DNA of 50,586 nt from a filamentous cyanobacterium CCT1 (GCA_003017855.1 PYER01000014.1:1-50586), one strand, 5' to 3'; positions 42,524-50,586 are shown, counted from the first letter of the stretch. Translations and numbers: made by a program. The notes: generated by a model from the sequence alone, not told the origin.

Positions 42524-43363
42524 ATGATCTTTGTCACTGGGGCTGGGGGGAATGTGGGGCGATCGCTGGTGGAGCAGCTACAGCAGCGAGGCGTGGCCCA
42601 TCGCATCGGCGTTCGCACTGTTAGAGGGCAGGCTAATGCGGTGCCGTTTGATTTTCTCAAAGCTGAGACCTACGGGCCTGCGATCGCAGACTGCACAGCC
42701 CTATTTTTGCTGCGTCCGCCTGCGATCGCTAACACTAAACAAACCCTCAATATATTCATTGATGCCGCCAGGGGTGCCGGAGTAAAACAGATCGTTTTTG
42801 TCTCGGTGGCTGGGGCCGAGAACAAACCCTGGGTGCCGCACCACGCCGTTGAGCAGCACCTCATGCAAGGCTCCGTCGGGTGGACGATTCTGCGGCCCGG
42901 CTTTTTTGCCCAAAACCTGGGCGATGCCTACCGCGATGATATTTTGCAGAGCGATCGCATTTATGTACCTGCTGGGGCTGGGCGAGTAGCTTTCATCGGC
43001 GCTCGTGACATTGCAGCGGTGGCGATCGAAGCGCTGCTGCACCCAGCCGACCACAGCGGGCAGTGCTACACCCTCACCGGGCTAGAGGCGATTACCTTTG
43101 AGCAGGTGGCCAATATTCTCACTGCTGAGCTGGGCCGCCCCATTCGCTACGAAGCCGCTAGCCTGCTGGGCTACGCTCGTCACCTGCGCCGTCAGGAGTT
43201 GCCCTGGATGCAGATTTTAGTGCAGACCGTTCTGCACCGAGGCTTGCGGGTGGGCGAGGCCGAAGCCGTGACCGATGCGGTACCCATGCTGCTGGGACGG
43301 CCTGCTCTGTCGATGGCGCAGTATGTGCACGACCACCGCGAGCTGTGGCTACCGCTTGCATAA
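42524..43363 (+). CDS. NmrA-like NAD(P)-binding protein
   Basis: 279 aa. The Rossmann motif MIFVTGAGGNVGRSLVEQL is followed by LFLLRPPAI, VFVSVAGAENK, a long insert, and VAFIGARDIAAVAIEAL, then YTLTGLEAITFEQVA, as in NmrA/atypical SDR proteins. These act as redox sensors or as quinone, flavonoid or other reductases. Which one is not shown by the sequence. The catalytic Tyr-x3-Lys of classical SDRs is not evident. Confidence 0.85.
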   Translation: MIFVTGAGGNVGRSLVEQLQQRGVAHRIGVRTVRGQANAVPFDFLKAETYGPAIADCTALFLLRPPAIANTKQTLNIFIDAARGAGVKQIVFVSVAGAENKPWVPHHAVEQHLMQGSVGWTILRPGFFAQNLGDAYRDDILQSDRIYVPAGAGRVAFIGARDIAAVAIEALLHPADHSGQCYTLTGLEAITFEQVANILTAELGRPIRYEAASLLGYARHLRRQELPWMQILVQTVLHRGLRVGEAEAVTDAVPMLLGRPALSMAQYVHDHRELWLPLA

Positions 43364-43710
43364 GCGAAGCATTGCGGGCTAAGGACGCACCACCAAACTG
43401 AAGTTGAATGCCCGGTATCGTGAGCGGTGCATTGCGGCCTAAAGGCGCAGTTTGAGGCGGGCGGCCAAAGTTAGGGCCGCGAATGCACTTTACAGATGGA
43501 CTGCAATGCTAATGCAGGAGGTGGAGATCGAAGATCATCGCCGTGAAGTGCCAATGCAGCGGGTGGATATAAGGGAGCAGGGTTATGCAACGCTATATCA
43601 CAAGCCCGCCTTAGGATATCACCGACCTGCATTGCTATGTCACTGGCCTGCATTGCTATGTCACTGGCCTGCAACAGGATATTACCCACTTGCAATGCGA
43701 TGTCGGGGGA
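43364..43710. other. Repeat-rich intergenic stretch, 347 bp
   Basis: GCGGTGCATTGCGGCC-type repeats lie at about 43367-43450. From 43503 on the region is a degenerate 21-bp array, listed separately. Frames at 43452-43901 (+) and 43471-43695 (-) are repeat-derived. Confidence 0.55.
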
Positions 43711-43712
43711 CT
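43503..43712. repeat. 21-bp tandem repeat array, ten degenerate units
   Basis: Ten units of exactly 21 bp, phase-locked from 43503 to 43712. Two adjacent units are identical (GCATTGCTATGTCACTGGCCT, 43629-43649 and 43650-43670). Others diverge, e.g. GCAACGCTATATCACAAGCCC and GCCTTAGGATATCACCGACCT. On the minus strand they read as heptads (ASDIAMQ, ASDIAMQ, VGDILRR, ACDIALH). The array runs 2 bp into the rsmI stop region. It has the same period as the array at 11870-12184 but a different unit. Confidence 0.75.
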
Positions 43713-44589
43713 AATCGGGGAATCCGTTGGTATCAATACTTAGAGAAAGTTGATAGATTGTCTTTTTGGGTTGGCCGGTTGCTTTGGCGAGCTGGCGGCT
43801 GGCATCGGCGCGAGACACACCCTGGCGCAGTAGCTGTTCTAGCTCTGCCCGAAGGGCTTCGGGTGAAAGCACGGGCGCTTCGCGGGTCGCGCCCTGAATG
43901 ACGACGGTAAACTCGCCCTTGGGGGCTTCACTCTGGTAGTGCGCCAGCGCATCGCCCAGGGTGCCGCGCCAAAATTCTTCGAAGCGTTTGGTCAGCTCGC
44001 GGCCCAGGGTAACGGGGCGATCGCCTCCCAAAGCCGCCACCAAATCCTCCAGGGTTTTGATCAGCTTGTGGGGCGCTTCGTAGAGCACGATGGTGCGCTC
44101 TTCGCGGGCGATCGCCTCTAGCCGCGCGGTGCGCTCTTTGCCCTTGAGCGGTAGAAATCCCTCAAAGACAAAGCGATCGCTGGGCAACCCAGACACGCAC
44201 AGCGCCGTAATCGCCGCCGTTGGCCCTGGAATGGGGATCACCGGAATCTCTGCCTCAATGCAGGCGGCAATCAGCTCGTACCCTGGGTCAGAAATGCCCG
44301 GCATACCCGCATCGCTGACCAGCGCCACGGCGTGCTGGCGGGTTTGCAGGTGGTGCAGCACCTCGCTGATGCGGCTGTGGCGGTTGTGCTCGTGGTAGCT
44401 AATCTGCGGCGTGGCAATTTGAAAATGGGCCAGCAGCTTGCCTGTGTGGCGAGTGTCTTCGGCGGCGATCAGATCGACCGACTGCAACAGTCGCACCGCT
44501 CGAAACGTCATGTCTTCGAGGTTGCCCAGCGGGGTACCCACCACGTAGAGATGGCCGGGTTTGGGATCAGCATCGGGGGCATGGGGCAT
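43711..44589 (-). CDS. rsmI: 16S rRNA (cytidine1402-2'-O)-methyltransferase
   Basis: Methylates the 2'-O of C1402 in the ribosomal P site. 292 aa. SAM-binding tetrapyrrole-methylase-type fold: GHLYVVGTPLGNLEDMTFRAVRLL, AAEDTRHTGKLL, LVSDAGMPGISDPG, PIPGPTAAITAL, FEGFLP. The C-terminal helical domain RGTLGDAL and the tail are complete. Its last codons lie at the end of the 21-bp repeat array. Confidence 0.97.
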   Translation of the reverse strand: MPHAPDADPKPGHLYVVGTPLGNLEDMTFRAVRLLQSVDLIAAEDTRHTGKLLAHFQIATPQISYHEHNRHSRISEVLHHLQTRQHAVALVSDAGMPGISDPGYELIAACIEAEIPVIPIPGPTAAITALCVSGLPSDRFVFEGFLPLKGKERTARLEAIAREERTIVLYEAPHKLIKTLEDLVAALGGDRPVTLGRELTKRFEEFWRGTLGDALAHYQSEAPKGEFTVVIQGATREAPVLSPEALRAELEQLLRQGVSRADASRQLAKATGQPKKTIYQLSLSIDTNGFPD

Positions 44590-44761
44590 GGGCGAGCGAT
44601 CGCAAGATAAACTTTCTCACAGGCTAGCGTACCGTCTGTCTACTCCAGCGGTTTATCCGCAGCGGCGACAGCTTCAGAAAGTGGCCCTACAAGTGATGGT
44701 CAACGCCCCACCCTGGGTGATACTAAACAGCAGTGGTTGAGTAGCGCCAAGGAGAATTGTG

Positions 44762-45355
44762 ATGCAACAGTCTGCAATTTGGGGATTAGTCCTAGGGACA
44801 GCGGCGCTTACCGCTGGTGTGCCCGTCGCCTTGGCCCAGGCTCCCGATACCCTGGTTGCCGCTGAGGCTGCACCAGTTGAGGCTGCCCTTCCAGAGCTAG
44901 AAACCACCCGCTACGAAGATTTATTCTCCATTGCGTTTCCGGTGGGGTGGCAGGTGAGTGCCCAGCCCGACGCGCCCCAGGTAGTCGCCGATAGCGCCGG
45001 ACCAACCGACAGCCTGCCCGCCATTCGCACCGAGATCACCTGGCAAGACGCTGCGCCCCAGGTCGTGGTCGGCGAGTCGCTCGAAGCCATTCGGGCTAAG
45101 GGTTACACCGTTGGCCGCTACGATGCCGTCACCATTGATGGCGTGACTGCCGTGCGCCTGTGGCTGAGCGAAATCCCGGACGGGTTGCCCAATGCCTTTG
45201 TCACCTACGTGGGCTACCCTACCGCCACCGCCACCATTACCAGCTACTACGGCGACACCACCGCCGCTATTGACCCGGTACTGATGGCGATTCACCAATC
45301 CTTTGCACGAACCAGTACAGCCTCTACAGAAAACGCACCCCCTGCAGAAAATTGA
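44762..45355 (+). CDS. Exported protein, PsbP/DcrB-like
   Basis: 197 aa from the ATG at 44762, with AGGAG 7 nt upstream. Signal peptide LVLGTAALTAGVPVALAQA. The mature part has a PsbP/Mog1-like pattern: YEDLFSIAFPVGWQVS, then VGESLEAIRAKGYTVGRYDAVTIDGVTAVRLWL. The fold is inferred from short motifs; the function is unknown. It may be periplasmic or luminal. Confidence 0.65.
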   Translation: MQQSAIWGLVLGTAALTAGVPVALAQAPDTLVAAEAAPVEAALPELETTRYEDLFSIAFPVGWQVSAQPDAPQVVADSAGPTDSLPAIRTEITWQDAAPQVVVGESLEAIRAKGYTVGRYDAVTIDGVTAVRLWLSEIPDGLPNAFVTYVGYPTATATITSYYGDTTAAIDPVLMAIHQSFARTSTASTENAPPAEN

Positions 45356-45505
45356 TCGGCACGTCGTGTCTCACGACTGCAATCGGTACTAGATTCTGAG
45401 GGCTCGATCACAATGCTTAACGCCGCAGGGGGTACGCTAGCCCTTACCCTAATTTAGGGTCGCGACCTGTAGCGAGGTAGCCCCTGCGGCTAGTCAAACT
45501 GTGCC

Positions 45506-46567
45506 ATGCAAATTGATTTTCACCACGGGGTCACCTACGTGTGTGCTCGCCTGGCCGGGTTTGAGCATCGAGAGGCCAGCACTGTGGCCCACAGCGCCCA
45601 GTATGTTGACGACTCAACCCAGGCGGGGCTGATTCGCTTTGACAATGGCGCGATGTTCGATCGCATCAGCTCGGCCCACAAAATGCTCGACTACCGCAAC
45701 TTCAAGGAGTTGGCCAACTGCAAAGTGTGGATTCCGTTTCACTTTTTGCCGGGCAACGGTGGTTTACCGGCGGGCCAGGATCCACCCGGTACATTCATTG
45801 AAAAACTGATCTGTAGGCCCAATAGCCCTGTCGCCCAGGCGATGGTGCGCGAATGCATTGAGCAGCGCTACCGCAGCTACGGGTTGTACCGCCTGGGCAT
45901 TACCCTGCACGTGTTTGCCGATACCTGGGCGCATCAGGGCTTTGCGGGGGTCAGCCACGAAATTAACAGCGCCCGCGACCTGGTGGACGGCAACAACAAG
46001 CCCGACCAGAGTTTGATGAACCGGCTGAAGGGCTTTTTTATCGGCGGGGCGCTGCCCCTGGGCCACGGCACGGTGCTGAGCAACCCCGACAAGCCCTACC
46101 TGCGCTGGGGCTACACCAATGGACGGGGCGAAAAAATTAGCCGCGACAACCCCAGAGACTATTTAGAAGCTGCTGATGAAATGTGCAAAGCCATGCAGCG
46201 GTATCGGTTGGGCGACGCCGACGCCTGCGTGCCCGGTTTGCCTGAGGCCGATCGAGCCAGAGTTGCGGCGCTGTTTGAAACCACCTATGGTGAGGGCGAT
46301 CGCCGCCATCAGCAGTGGCTCGCCCACATTGCCCAGGGCAGCTTTAGCTTTGGCCCTGCCGAGGTTAGCTACATTGCCCACGGCTACGGGTCTTGGAAGC
46401 ATCGAGCGCTAGGGGTAGCGGGGGAAGGCGATCGCAAGGAGACGCGCATTGCCTACTCACCCCAGTTTTTAACCAGCCACTGGAAGCTCTTCCACGACGC
46501 ACTACAGGCCCATCACTTTTATATCATTCACGACTTGTTGCCGCAGTATGGGATCTGTGTCGCTTAG
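45506..46567 (+). CDS. DUF6765 family protein
   Basis: 353 aa. The start MQIDFHHGVTYVCARLAGF, then ASTVAHSAQYVDDST, LGITLHVFADTWAHQGFAGV and the HHFYIIHDLL end are the DUF6765 pattern. Many conserved His and Asp residues (HH..., HVFADTWAHQ) suggest a metal-dependent phospholipase-C-like or HD-like helical hydrolase, but no activity is known. It stands alone. Confidence 0.85.
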   Translation: MQIDFHHGVTYVCARLAGFEHREASTVAHSAQYVDDSTQAGLIRFDNGAMFDRISSAHKMLDYRNFKELANCKVWIPFHFLPGNGGLPAGQDPPGTFIEKLICRPNSPVAQAMVRECIEQRYRSYGLYRLGITLHVFADTWAHQGFAGVSHEINSARDLVDGNNKPDQSLMNRLKGFFIGGALPLGHGTVLSNPDKPYLRWGYTNGRGEKISRDNPRDYLEAADEMCKAMQRYRLGDADACVPGLPEADRARVAALFETTYGEGDRRHQQWLAHIAQGSFSFGPAEVSYIAHGYGSWKHRALGVAGEGDRKETRIAYSPQFLTSHWKLFHDALQAHHFYIIHDLLPQYGICVA

Positions 46568-46614
46568 AGGGTGGATGGGTAGGTGAGTGGGTGAGTGGAT
46601 GGGTGGATGGGGAG
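46566..46614. repeat. Low-complexity GGTGGATGGGTAGGTGAGTG array
   Basis: Degenerate 4-bp periodic repeat of GGTG/GGAT/AGTG words directly after the DUF6765 stop. A near-identical array lies at 50436-50480. No gene is seen in the rest of the gap to 46950. The sequence there includes a GGGGGACGGGC run and AT-rich bits. Confidence 0.65.
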
Positions 46615-46950
46615 GTGTTGCTGACAGCGTTAGCAGTGGGTAATACCAGATCCGAAGCACGTCACTCGAATTCTTAACAGGTGGCTTGCGTAGGGGCAAA
46701 CGGTGTTTGCCCAGCTCAACAGGGGGTAGCCAAGGCAGATTCGGTATTACAGCTGGTAGAGGGTTTAGCACAGTGTCAATCCAGCTGATATAGGATTTTG
46801 ATGCATTACGGCTATGCCGCAAAATCATTAGATGCTCTCCGCTACATGCCAAAGTTTTCCTGCAAAAAGGAACCTAAGATAGGGGGACGGGCTATGCTAA
46901 GCCTTGGTTCGCCCCCCCCATTTGTAACGGCCCATCTGTAACGAGTTCCC

Positions 46951-47952
46951 GTGGTTTCCCCTGTCATTCCCCGTCCCGCTCTAGATGTTTCGCCACCGCC
47001 ACCGTCGCGCGCTAAAGCGGCCCGCCTGCGGCCAAAATGGCGGCGATCGCTGCCGCGTGTCAAGCATCCGCAGGTGTGGGGCCTGGGGCTGGGTAGCTTG
47101 ACTCTGGGCCTGGTCAACGGTGCCCTGGTGATTTCGGCTGGTATTGCCCTGGTGGCGTACCAGCAGATATTGCAGCTCTCGCCGCGCCAGCGTAAGGGGC
47201 TAATGCAGCGTCTTCAGCAGGGGTTGCCGCTGCCGACGTCGCTCCAGCAGCAGGCGTTTATGTTGGCCGGGGTAGCGGGGGTGAGCACCTACACATTTAC
47301 CGCCCTGTGGCACAGCACTCACTCGTTGCTGATGGCGCTGCTGCTGACTGGGCAGGGGGCATTGGCGCTGTTTGCGGTGGGGGCGCTGCTGCGATCGCCC
47401 CGTTCGGCAGAGCGCAGCGACGATCTGTGGGATGCCGCCCCCGTCGCTCAGGTGGAGCACAATCTGAGCCTGCTCAGCCATCCCGACCCGCTAAAACGGC
47501 TGGTGGCCGTGCGGCGGCTGGTACGGCTAGCCCACACTGACGAAGAGTATCTGGCGGGGATGTCTGTGCGATCGCACCTGATCGACTGCTTCGAGCTGCG
47601 GCTCAGCCAGGAAAGCGATGCGATCGTGCGATCGGCAATCGAAGAGGGGCTAATGCTGCTCCGCCAGGCCAAACCGCTATCGCCCAGCTTGGACACACCA
47701 TTTTCAGCAACATTCACCGCAGACACAGCTCTCGCCGTCGCCGAGTCAAGTCGTCCAAACTTAGAGACTCAGGAAGCGTCCACAGTCGACCTTTCATCTC
47801 CCTTGAATGCCTCAATACTGGAGGAGATTGAAACGACGGCAGCGGATCAAGTCTCTTTGCACGCAGATCCAGTGACATCGCCCCCTTCCCCACTCCCCAC
47901 TGCCAAAAGGCGACGAGGCGCTGTCGAATACGTCGAATATTTGGATATTTGA
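46951..47952 (+). CDS. Two-helix membrane protein with long cytoplasmic tail, unknown
   Basis: 333 aa starting at GTG. A basic, proline-rich N-terminus is followed by hydrophobic helices at ~48-70 (GSLTLGLVNGALVISAGIAL), ~102-118 and ~125-150. A helical region follows (NLSLLSHPDPLKRLVAVRRLVRL), HEAT-like, then a low-complexity tail ending YVEYLDI. Family not recognised. GC content normal; it ends just where the AT-rich thyX cassette begins. Confidence 0.6.
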   Translation: MVSPVIPRPALDVSPPPPSRAKAARLRPKWRRSLPRVKHPQVWGLGLGSLTLGLVNGALVISAGIALVAYQQILQLSPRQRKGLMQRLQQGLPLPTSLQQQAFMLAGVAGVSTYTFTALWHSTHSLLMALLLTGQGALALFAVGALLRSPRSAERSDDLWDAAPVAQVEHNLSLLSHPDPLKRLVAVRRLVRLAHTDEEYLAGMSVRSHLIDCFELRLSQESDAIVRSAIEEGLMLLRQAKPLSPSLDTPFSATFTADTALAVAESSRPNLETQEASTVDLSSPLNASILEEIETTAADQVSLHADPVTSPPSPLPTAKRRRGAVEYVEYLDI

Positions 47953-48037
47953 CTCATGTACGCTTTACTATAGAGTTTCGGATTCAAGTTTTCTTACCTT
48001 GAGCAATTGCTCTGTCAATCGATAAATCAATCCAAGT

Positions 48038-48772
48038 ATGACTACAAGCACTGCCAAAACAACTCATTCTATTGATCCCTTAGGAGATCGAAAAAGTCGT
48101 GTAGAGTTGGTTTCTCACATGGGAAGTGATTTAGATGTAGTAAATGACGCAAGAGCCAGCTTCGATAAAATTTCCGAAGAACTTGATGAGCAAGACATCA
48201 AATTAATAAAATATTTAATTGAACATCAACACACTAGTCCTTTTCGTGGTGTTGTATTCAAATTCAAAGTTAGAGCACCTCTATTTATATGTAGGCAGTG
48301 GTGGAAGCATGTCGTCGCTAGCAATCATAACGACGAGCAACTAGGATGGAATGAAAAGAGCTTTAGATATGTATCTGTAGATGATTCTGGAGATTTTTAT
48401 ATTCCAAATACATTTCGACAGCAAGCCAAGAATAACAAGCAGGCAACGATAGGTTCTTTAGATAGCGACAGAGCCATGGAAGCCGAGAAAATTTATGCAG
48501 AACAGTGCCGTTCAAGCTATGAATCATACTGCGCTCTGATTGAGCTTGGAGTAGGTAGAGAACAGGCCAGAGGAGTTTTAGTTCCTAGCGTTTACACGTC
48601 CTGGGTTTGGACAGTTTCTCTGCAATCCACATTGCATTTTATTGGCTTACGTAAAGGGAAAGGTGCCCAACAAGAAATTGGTTCGTATGCTGATGCAGTC
48701 TTAGAACTTATTAAAGACATTGTTCCTGAAACTATTCGTGCATGGGAAACTTGTGGCAGTTCCGATTTTTAG
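48038..48772 (+). CDS. thyX: FAD-dependent thymidylate synthase, divergent (phage-like) type
   Basis: Makes dTMP from dUMP with FAD and methylene-tetrahydrofolate. 244 aa. ThyX landmarks: HQHTSPFRGVVFKFKVRAPLFICRQWWKH, WNEKSFRYV, then REQARGVLVPSVYTSWVWTVSLQSTLHFIGLR and GAQQEIGSYA. The RHRx7S motif is altered: RQWWKHVVASNHNDEQLGWNEKS has Lys-His in place of Arg-His-Arg and a short insertion, a variant seen in phage and some bacterial ThyX proteins. Strongly AT-rich compared with flanking genes. The orphan 3' end of a canonical thyX lies at 50160-50401. Confidence 0.9.
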   Translation: MTTSTAKTTHSIDPLGDRKSRVELVSHMGSDLDVVNDARASFDKISEELDEQDIKLIKYLIEHQHTSPFRGVVFKFKVRAPLFICRQWWKHVVASNHNDEQLGWNEKSFRYVSVDDSGDFYIPNTFRQQAKNNKQATIGSLDSDRAMEAEKIYAEQCRSSYESYCALIELGVGREQARGVLVPSVYTSWVWTVSLQSTLHFIGLRKGKGAQQEIGSYADAVLELIKDIVPETIRAWETCGSSDF

Positions 48773-48998
48773 AAAACATGAACGACTGCATACTTTTGAA
48801 CTCTTTCTGTTTCGATTTGACGACTTAGCATTACGGTCTTTTTTGGCAATGCTAATAAGTCATGAAAGTCGCACAGCTTAGAAGAAGGCTTTTAATCCAA
48901 AGGTTTTAGATGTTCAACTTCATGCTGACTTTGTATATAGCCTTTCTTGTTCGTGTGAGGTACAGTAGAAAGCCTGAAACTATCGCTGTAAGATAATT

Positions 48999-50024
48999 TC
49001 AGATCTCGATTTGTACCTCATCCGCCATGAAAACGCTGTAACTTGTTGAAAAGCCGAGCGGAGTAGGAAGTAACCATTCGCGACAGATTTCTTCATAGCA
49101 TCGCGGCAAACTAGATAAGCCTTCCCAGATCTGTGTAATTGAGTTTCTTTGTCTTATTTCCTTTAACCATTCCTGGCTTTCCTCAGCGCTTAAATAAGAA
49201 ATGTCTGTTGAATCTGGCCAGGAAGAGGTTATATCTCCTGTTTCAACCTCAAGACATCCTCGAATAGAATGCAAATAATATTCAAGAATTTTCCAGTTTG
49301 TATCTTCCCAAAAATCGTATCTTAATAAGATTTTTGCAAAGTGTTGAGAAAGGCTAGTCAGCTCAAGTAGATCACTTACATAACTTAACTCTGCATTTTG
49401 ATATACAAATTTTTGGAACGCCGCAAATAACTTTGCTCTTTTTGCATACCAACCAAGTATTCGTTTTGTGGAATCCTGATCTCTTAAAAGGTTTTGAGTC
49501 GGGATATAAATTGTTCTAGTCCTAGATGAAGCATAATCTCTATCTCTGAATTTCGGAATAAGAATCTTATCAATGTAATCATTCAAACAAATGAAATAAC
49601 ATTTTTGAGTAGACAATTCGGCAACTACTAGGATTACAGGCAATGCAGCACCCATGCGCTGTATCGTGACTAGTTCAGACACCTCCAGAGGGAAAGCGAT
49701 AACCTCTAACTCACCCACTAAGTTTGATTTATCTTCAACAAAAACGGCTTTTTCAATATTGTATCTGTTGTAGATTTTTTGAGTTCTCCGTTGCGCCTTT
49801 TTCTTTCCTTTTAGCTGAATAAATAAATGCTCACCGAGAGTTTCAAATGAGCCTTCCTCTAAGCCCTCATGAATTGTCTGAAATACTTCTAGCGCATAGT
49901 CGATTCCATAATCTGGCCTGTAGTTTCGCAATACCCACCCTTCTGGAACTAGAGAGCGAAGGAGCTTCTGAGCATTTTCATCAATAATATGTTGTTCAGA
50001 CCTCTGTTTGCTACGTCTAGCCAT
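48999..50024 (-). CDS. DUF4365 domain protein, PD-(D/E)XK nuclease-like
   Basis: 341 aa. Residues ~10-170 are the DUF4365 domain. Asp38, Asp42 and Glu46 in RPDYGIDYALEVF, and the Gln70-x-Lys72 in LFIQLKGKKK, match the catalytic pattern of restriction-like nucleases. The rest (~180-341) is helical and unrecognised. The gene is AT-rich like the thyX next to it and converges with it. It lies between the replacement thyX and the old thyX fragment. A DNA-cutting role is inferred from the motif only. Confidence 0.8.
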   Translation of the reverse strand: MARRSKQRSEQHIIDENAQKLLRSLVPEGWVLRNYRPDYGIDYALEVFQTIHEGLEEGSFETLGEHLFIQLKGKKKAQRRTQKIYNRYNIEKAVFVEDKSNLVGELEVIAFPLEVSELVTIQRMGAALPVILVVAELSTQKCYFICLNDYIDKILIPKFRDRDYASSRTRTIYIPTQNLLRDQDSTKRILGWYAKRAKLFAAFQKFVYQNAELSYVSDLLELTSLSQHFAKILLRYDFWEDTNWKILEYYLHSIRGCLEVETGDITSSWPDSTDISYLSAEESQEWLKEIRQRNSITQIWEGLSSLPRCYEEICREWLLPTPLGFSTSYSVFMADEVQIEI

Positions 50025-50159
50025 GTTGAATAAATTGCCTTATTTTGGAGTGTCTTTTCACATGTTAATTAAAGCGGTTCTTATCCAGGAACAACACATT
50101 AGTCAAGCTCGTATAAATTTATATTAAATGCGTTAATCAATTCAGCTAATTCAAGCTTA

Positions 50160-50401
50160 ACCCAGGGCTTTGCTGAAGAGCACGCGCGGGGGCTAATTCC
50201 CTTTGATATTCGTCAGCACTGGGTGATGTCGGCCAACGTGCGATCGGTCATGCACCTGCTTGACCTGCGCTGGAAGGCCGATGCCCAGCTCGAAGCCCAA
50301 AAGATGTGCGAGGAAATTTGGCCCCACTTTGCCGCTTGGGTCCCGGCGATCGCCGCCTGGTATGAAGAGAATCGGCTGAAGAAGGCTCGGTTGGCACCGT
50401 G
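50160..50401 (+). pseudogene. 3' fragment of a canonical cyanobacterial thyX
   Basis: The frame reads GFAEEHARGLIPFDIRQHW, then VMSANVRSVMHLLDLRWK, ADAQLEAQ and EIWPHFAAWVPAIAAWYEENR, ending KKARLAP. It aligns in order with the last third of ThyX: EHARGLIP matches EQARGVLVP in the 48038 gene, and RSVMHLLDLRWKADAQLEAQ matches STLHFIGLRKGKGAQQEI. No start codon is available, and the frame runs only ~80 codons before meeting AT-rich DNA at about 50160. The sequence is GC-rich with a GCGATCGC site, so it is the original host gene. Confidence 0.85.
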
Positions 50402-50435
50402 AGTGGGTAACGGTCCCTGAGCAGAGTCGAAGGGG

Positions 50436-50480
50436 GTGGATGGGTGGATGAGTAGGTGAGTAGGTGGGTAAATGGGTGAG
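50436..50480. repeat. Low-complexity GGTGGATGGGTGGATGAGTAGG array, second copy
   Basis: A 4-bp periodic array nearly the same as at 46566-46614. It lies 35 bp after the thyX fragment. The short frame beyond it on the minus strand (about 27 codons, ending near 50488) is not convincing. Confidence 0.6.
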
Positions 50481-50586
50481 GGCTAGGTCCAGAGGGCGTC
50501 GGATGCTGTGGGTGCGATGGCGCTGAGTTGGTCAGCGGCGGTGGGGGTGAGGGGGTCGGTGGTCATCGTTAGTGAATCCGCAAGGG

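Noticed and set aside
43452-43901. 149-codon plus-strand frame overlapping rsmI
   Set aside because: Its first half is the 21-bp repeat read as protein and its second half is antisense to rsmI, a certain gene.
50488-50571. 27-codon minus-strand frame (MTTDPLTPTAADQL...)
   Set aside because: Very short, near the window end and without supporting signals; could be the start of something interrupted but cannot be shown.

Overview
The window is chromosomal DNA from a cyanobacterium, most likely a filamentous Leptolyngbya/Nodosilinea-type organism (the lineage is my inference). The kind of organism is shown by the orange carotenoid protein (OCP) with its fluorescence recovery protein (FRP), a CrtW-type carotenoid ketolase, an NblA-like phycobilisome-degradation protein, very frequent GCGATCGC (HIP1) octamers, and several palindromic repeat families of the kind common in cyanobacteria. 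Most genes are GC-rich. Three patches are clearly AT-rich: about 4.1-5.6 kb, 12.8-14.9 kb and 47.95-50.16 kb. They look like accessory or transferred DNA. I saw no rRNA, CRISPR array or transposase, and recognised no tRNA.

Layout. 0-4.1 kb: an ABC importer (permease, ATPase, Tat-lipoprotein binding protein) divergent from a GntR/FCD regulator with a palindromic operator candidate between them. 4.1-6.3 kb: a formylglycine-generating-enzyme-like (FGE) protein, an orphan ribbon-helix-helix protein and a small ORF. 6.4-10.9 kb: a gluconate permease/kinase pair and rsgA. 11-16 kb: accessory DNA with a 21-bp tandem array, a TIR-FGE fusion, a small toxin-antitoxin-like pair and a decaying membrane-protein gene. 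16-22 kb: a photoprotection block (frp, ocp, crtW, nblA-like, a carotenoid-type FAD oxidoreductase, tspO). 22-26.3 kb: two Uma2 proteins, MazF-type and BrnTA toxin-antitoxin modules, and a pentapeptide-repeat protein with an unusual C-terminus. 26.3-32.3 kb: MscS channel, then an oxidative-stress block (peroxiredoxin-like protein, katG, sodC). 32.4-47.9 kb: mostly housekeeping or conserved genes (MFS exporter, EEP hydrolase, endonuclease III-like, cysK with an Rrf2 regulator, M42 peptidase, RelE-type pair, NmrA-like, rsmI, DUF6765) plus a second 21-bp array. 47.95-50.4 kb: a divergent thyX and a DUF4365 nuclease-like gene, followed by the orphaned 3' end of a canonical cyanobacterial thyX.

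How the genes work together. OCP quenches phycobilisomes, FRP resets it, CrtW makes the ketocarotenoid that OCP binds, and the NblA-like protein would promote phycobilisome removal, so one stretch covers both fast and slow control of light harvesting. KatG, the peroxiredoxin-like protein and Cu/Zn SOD form a peroxide/superoxide defence cluster, and the first two share a matching upstream motif layout. The Rrf2 regulator directly precedes cysK, as expected for a CymR-like cysteine switch. The most unusual locus is the right end. An AT-rich cassette carrying a phage-style ThyX and a putative PD-(D/E)XK nuclease appears to have replaced the 5' part of the resident thyX, leaving only its last ~80 codons.
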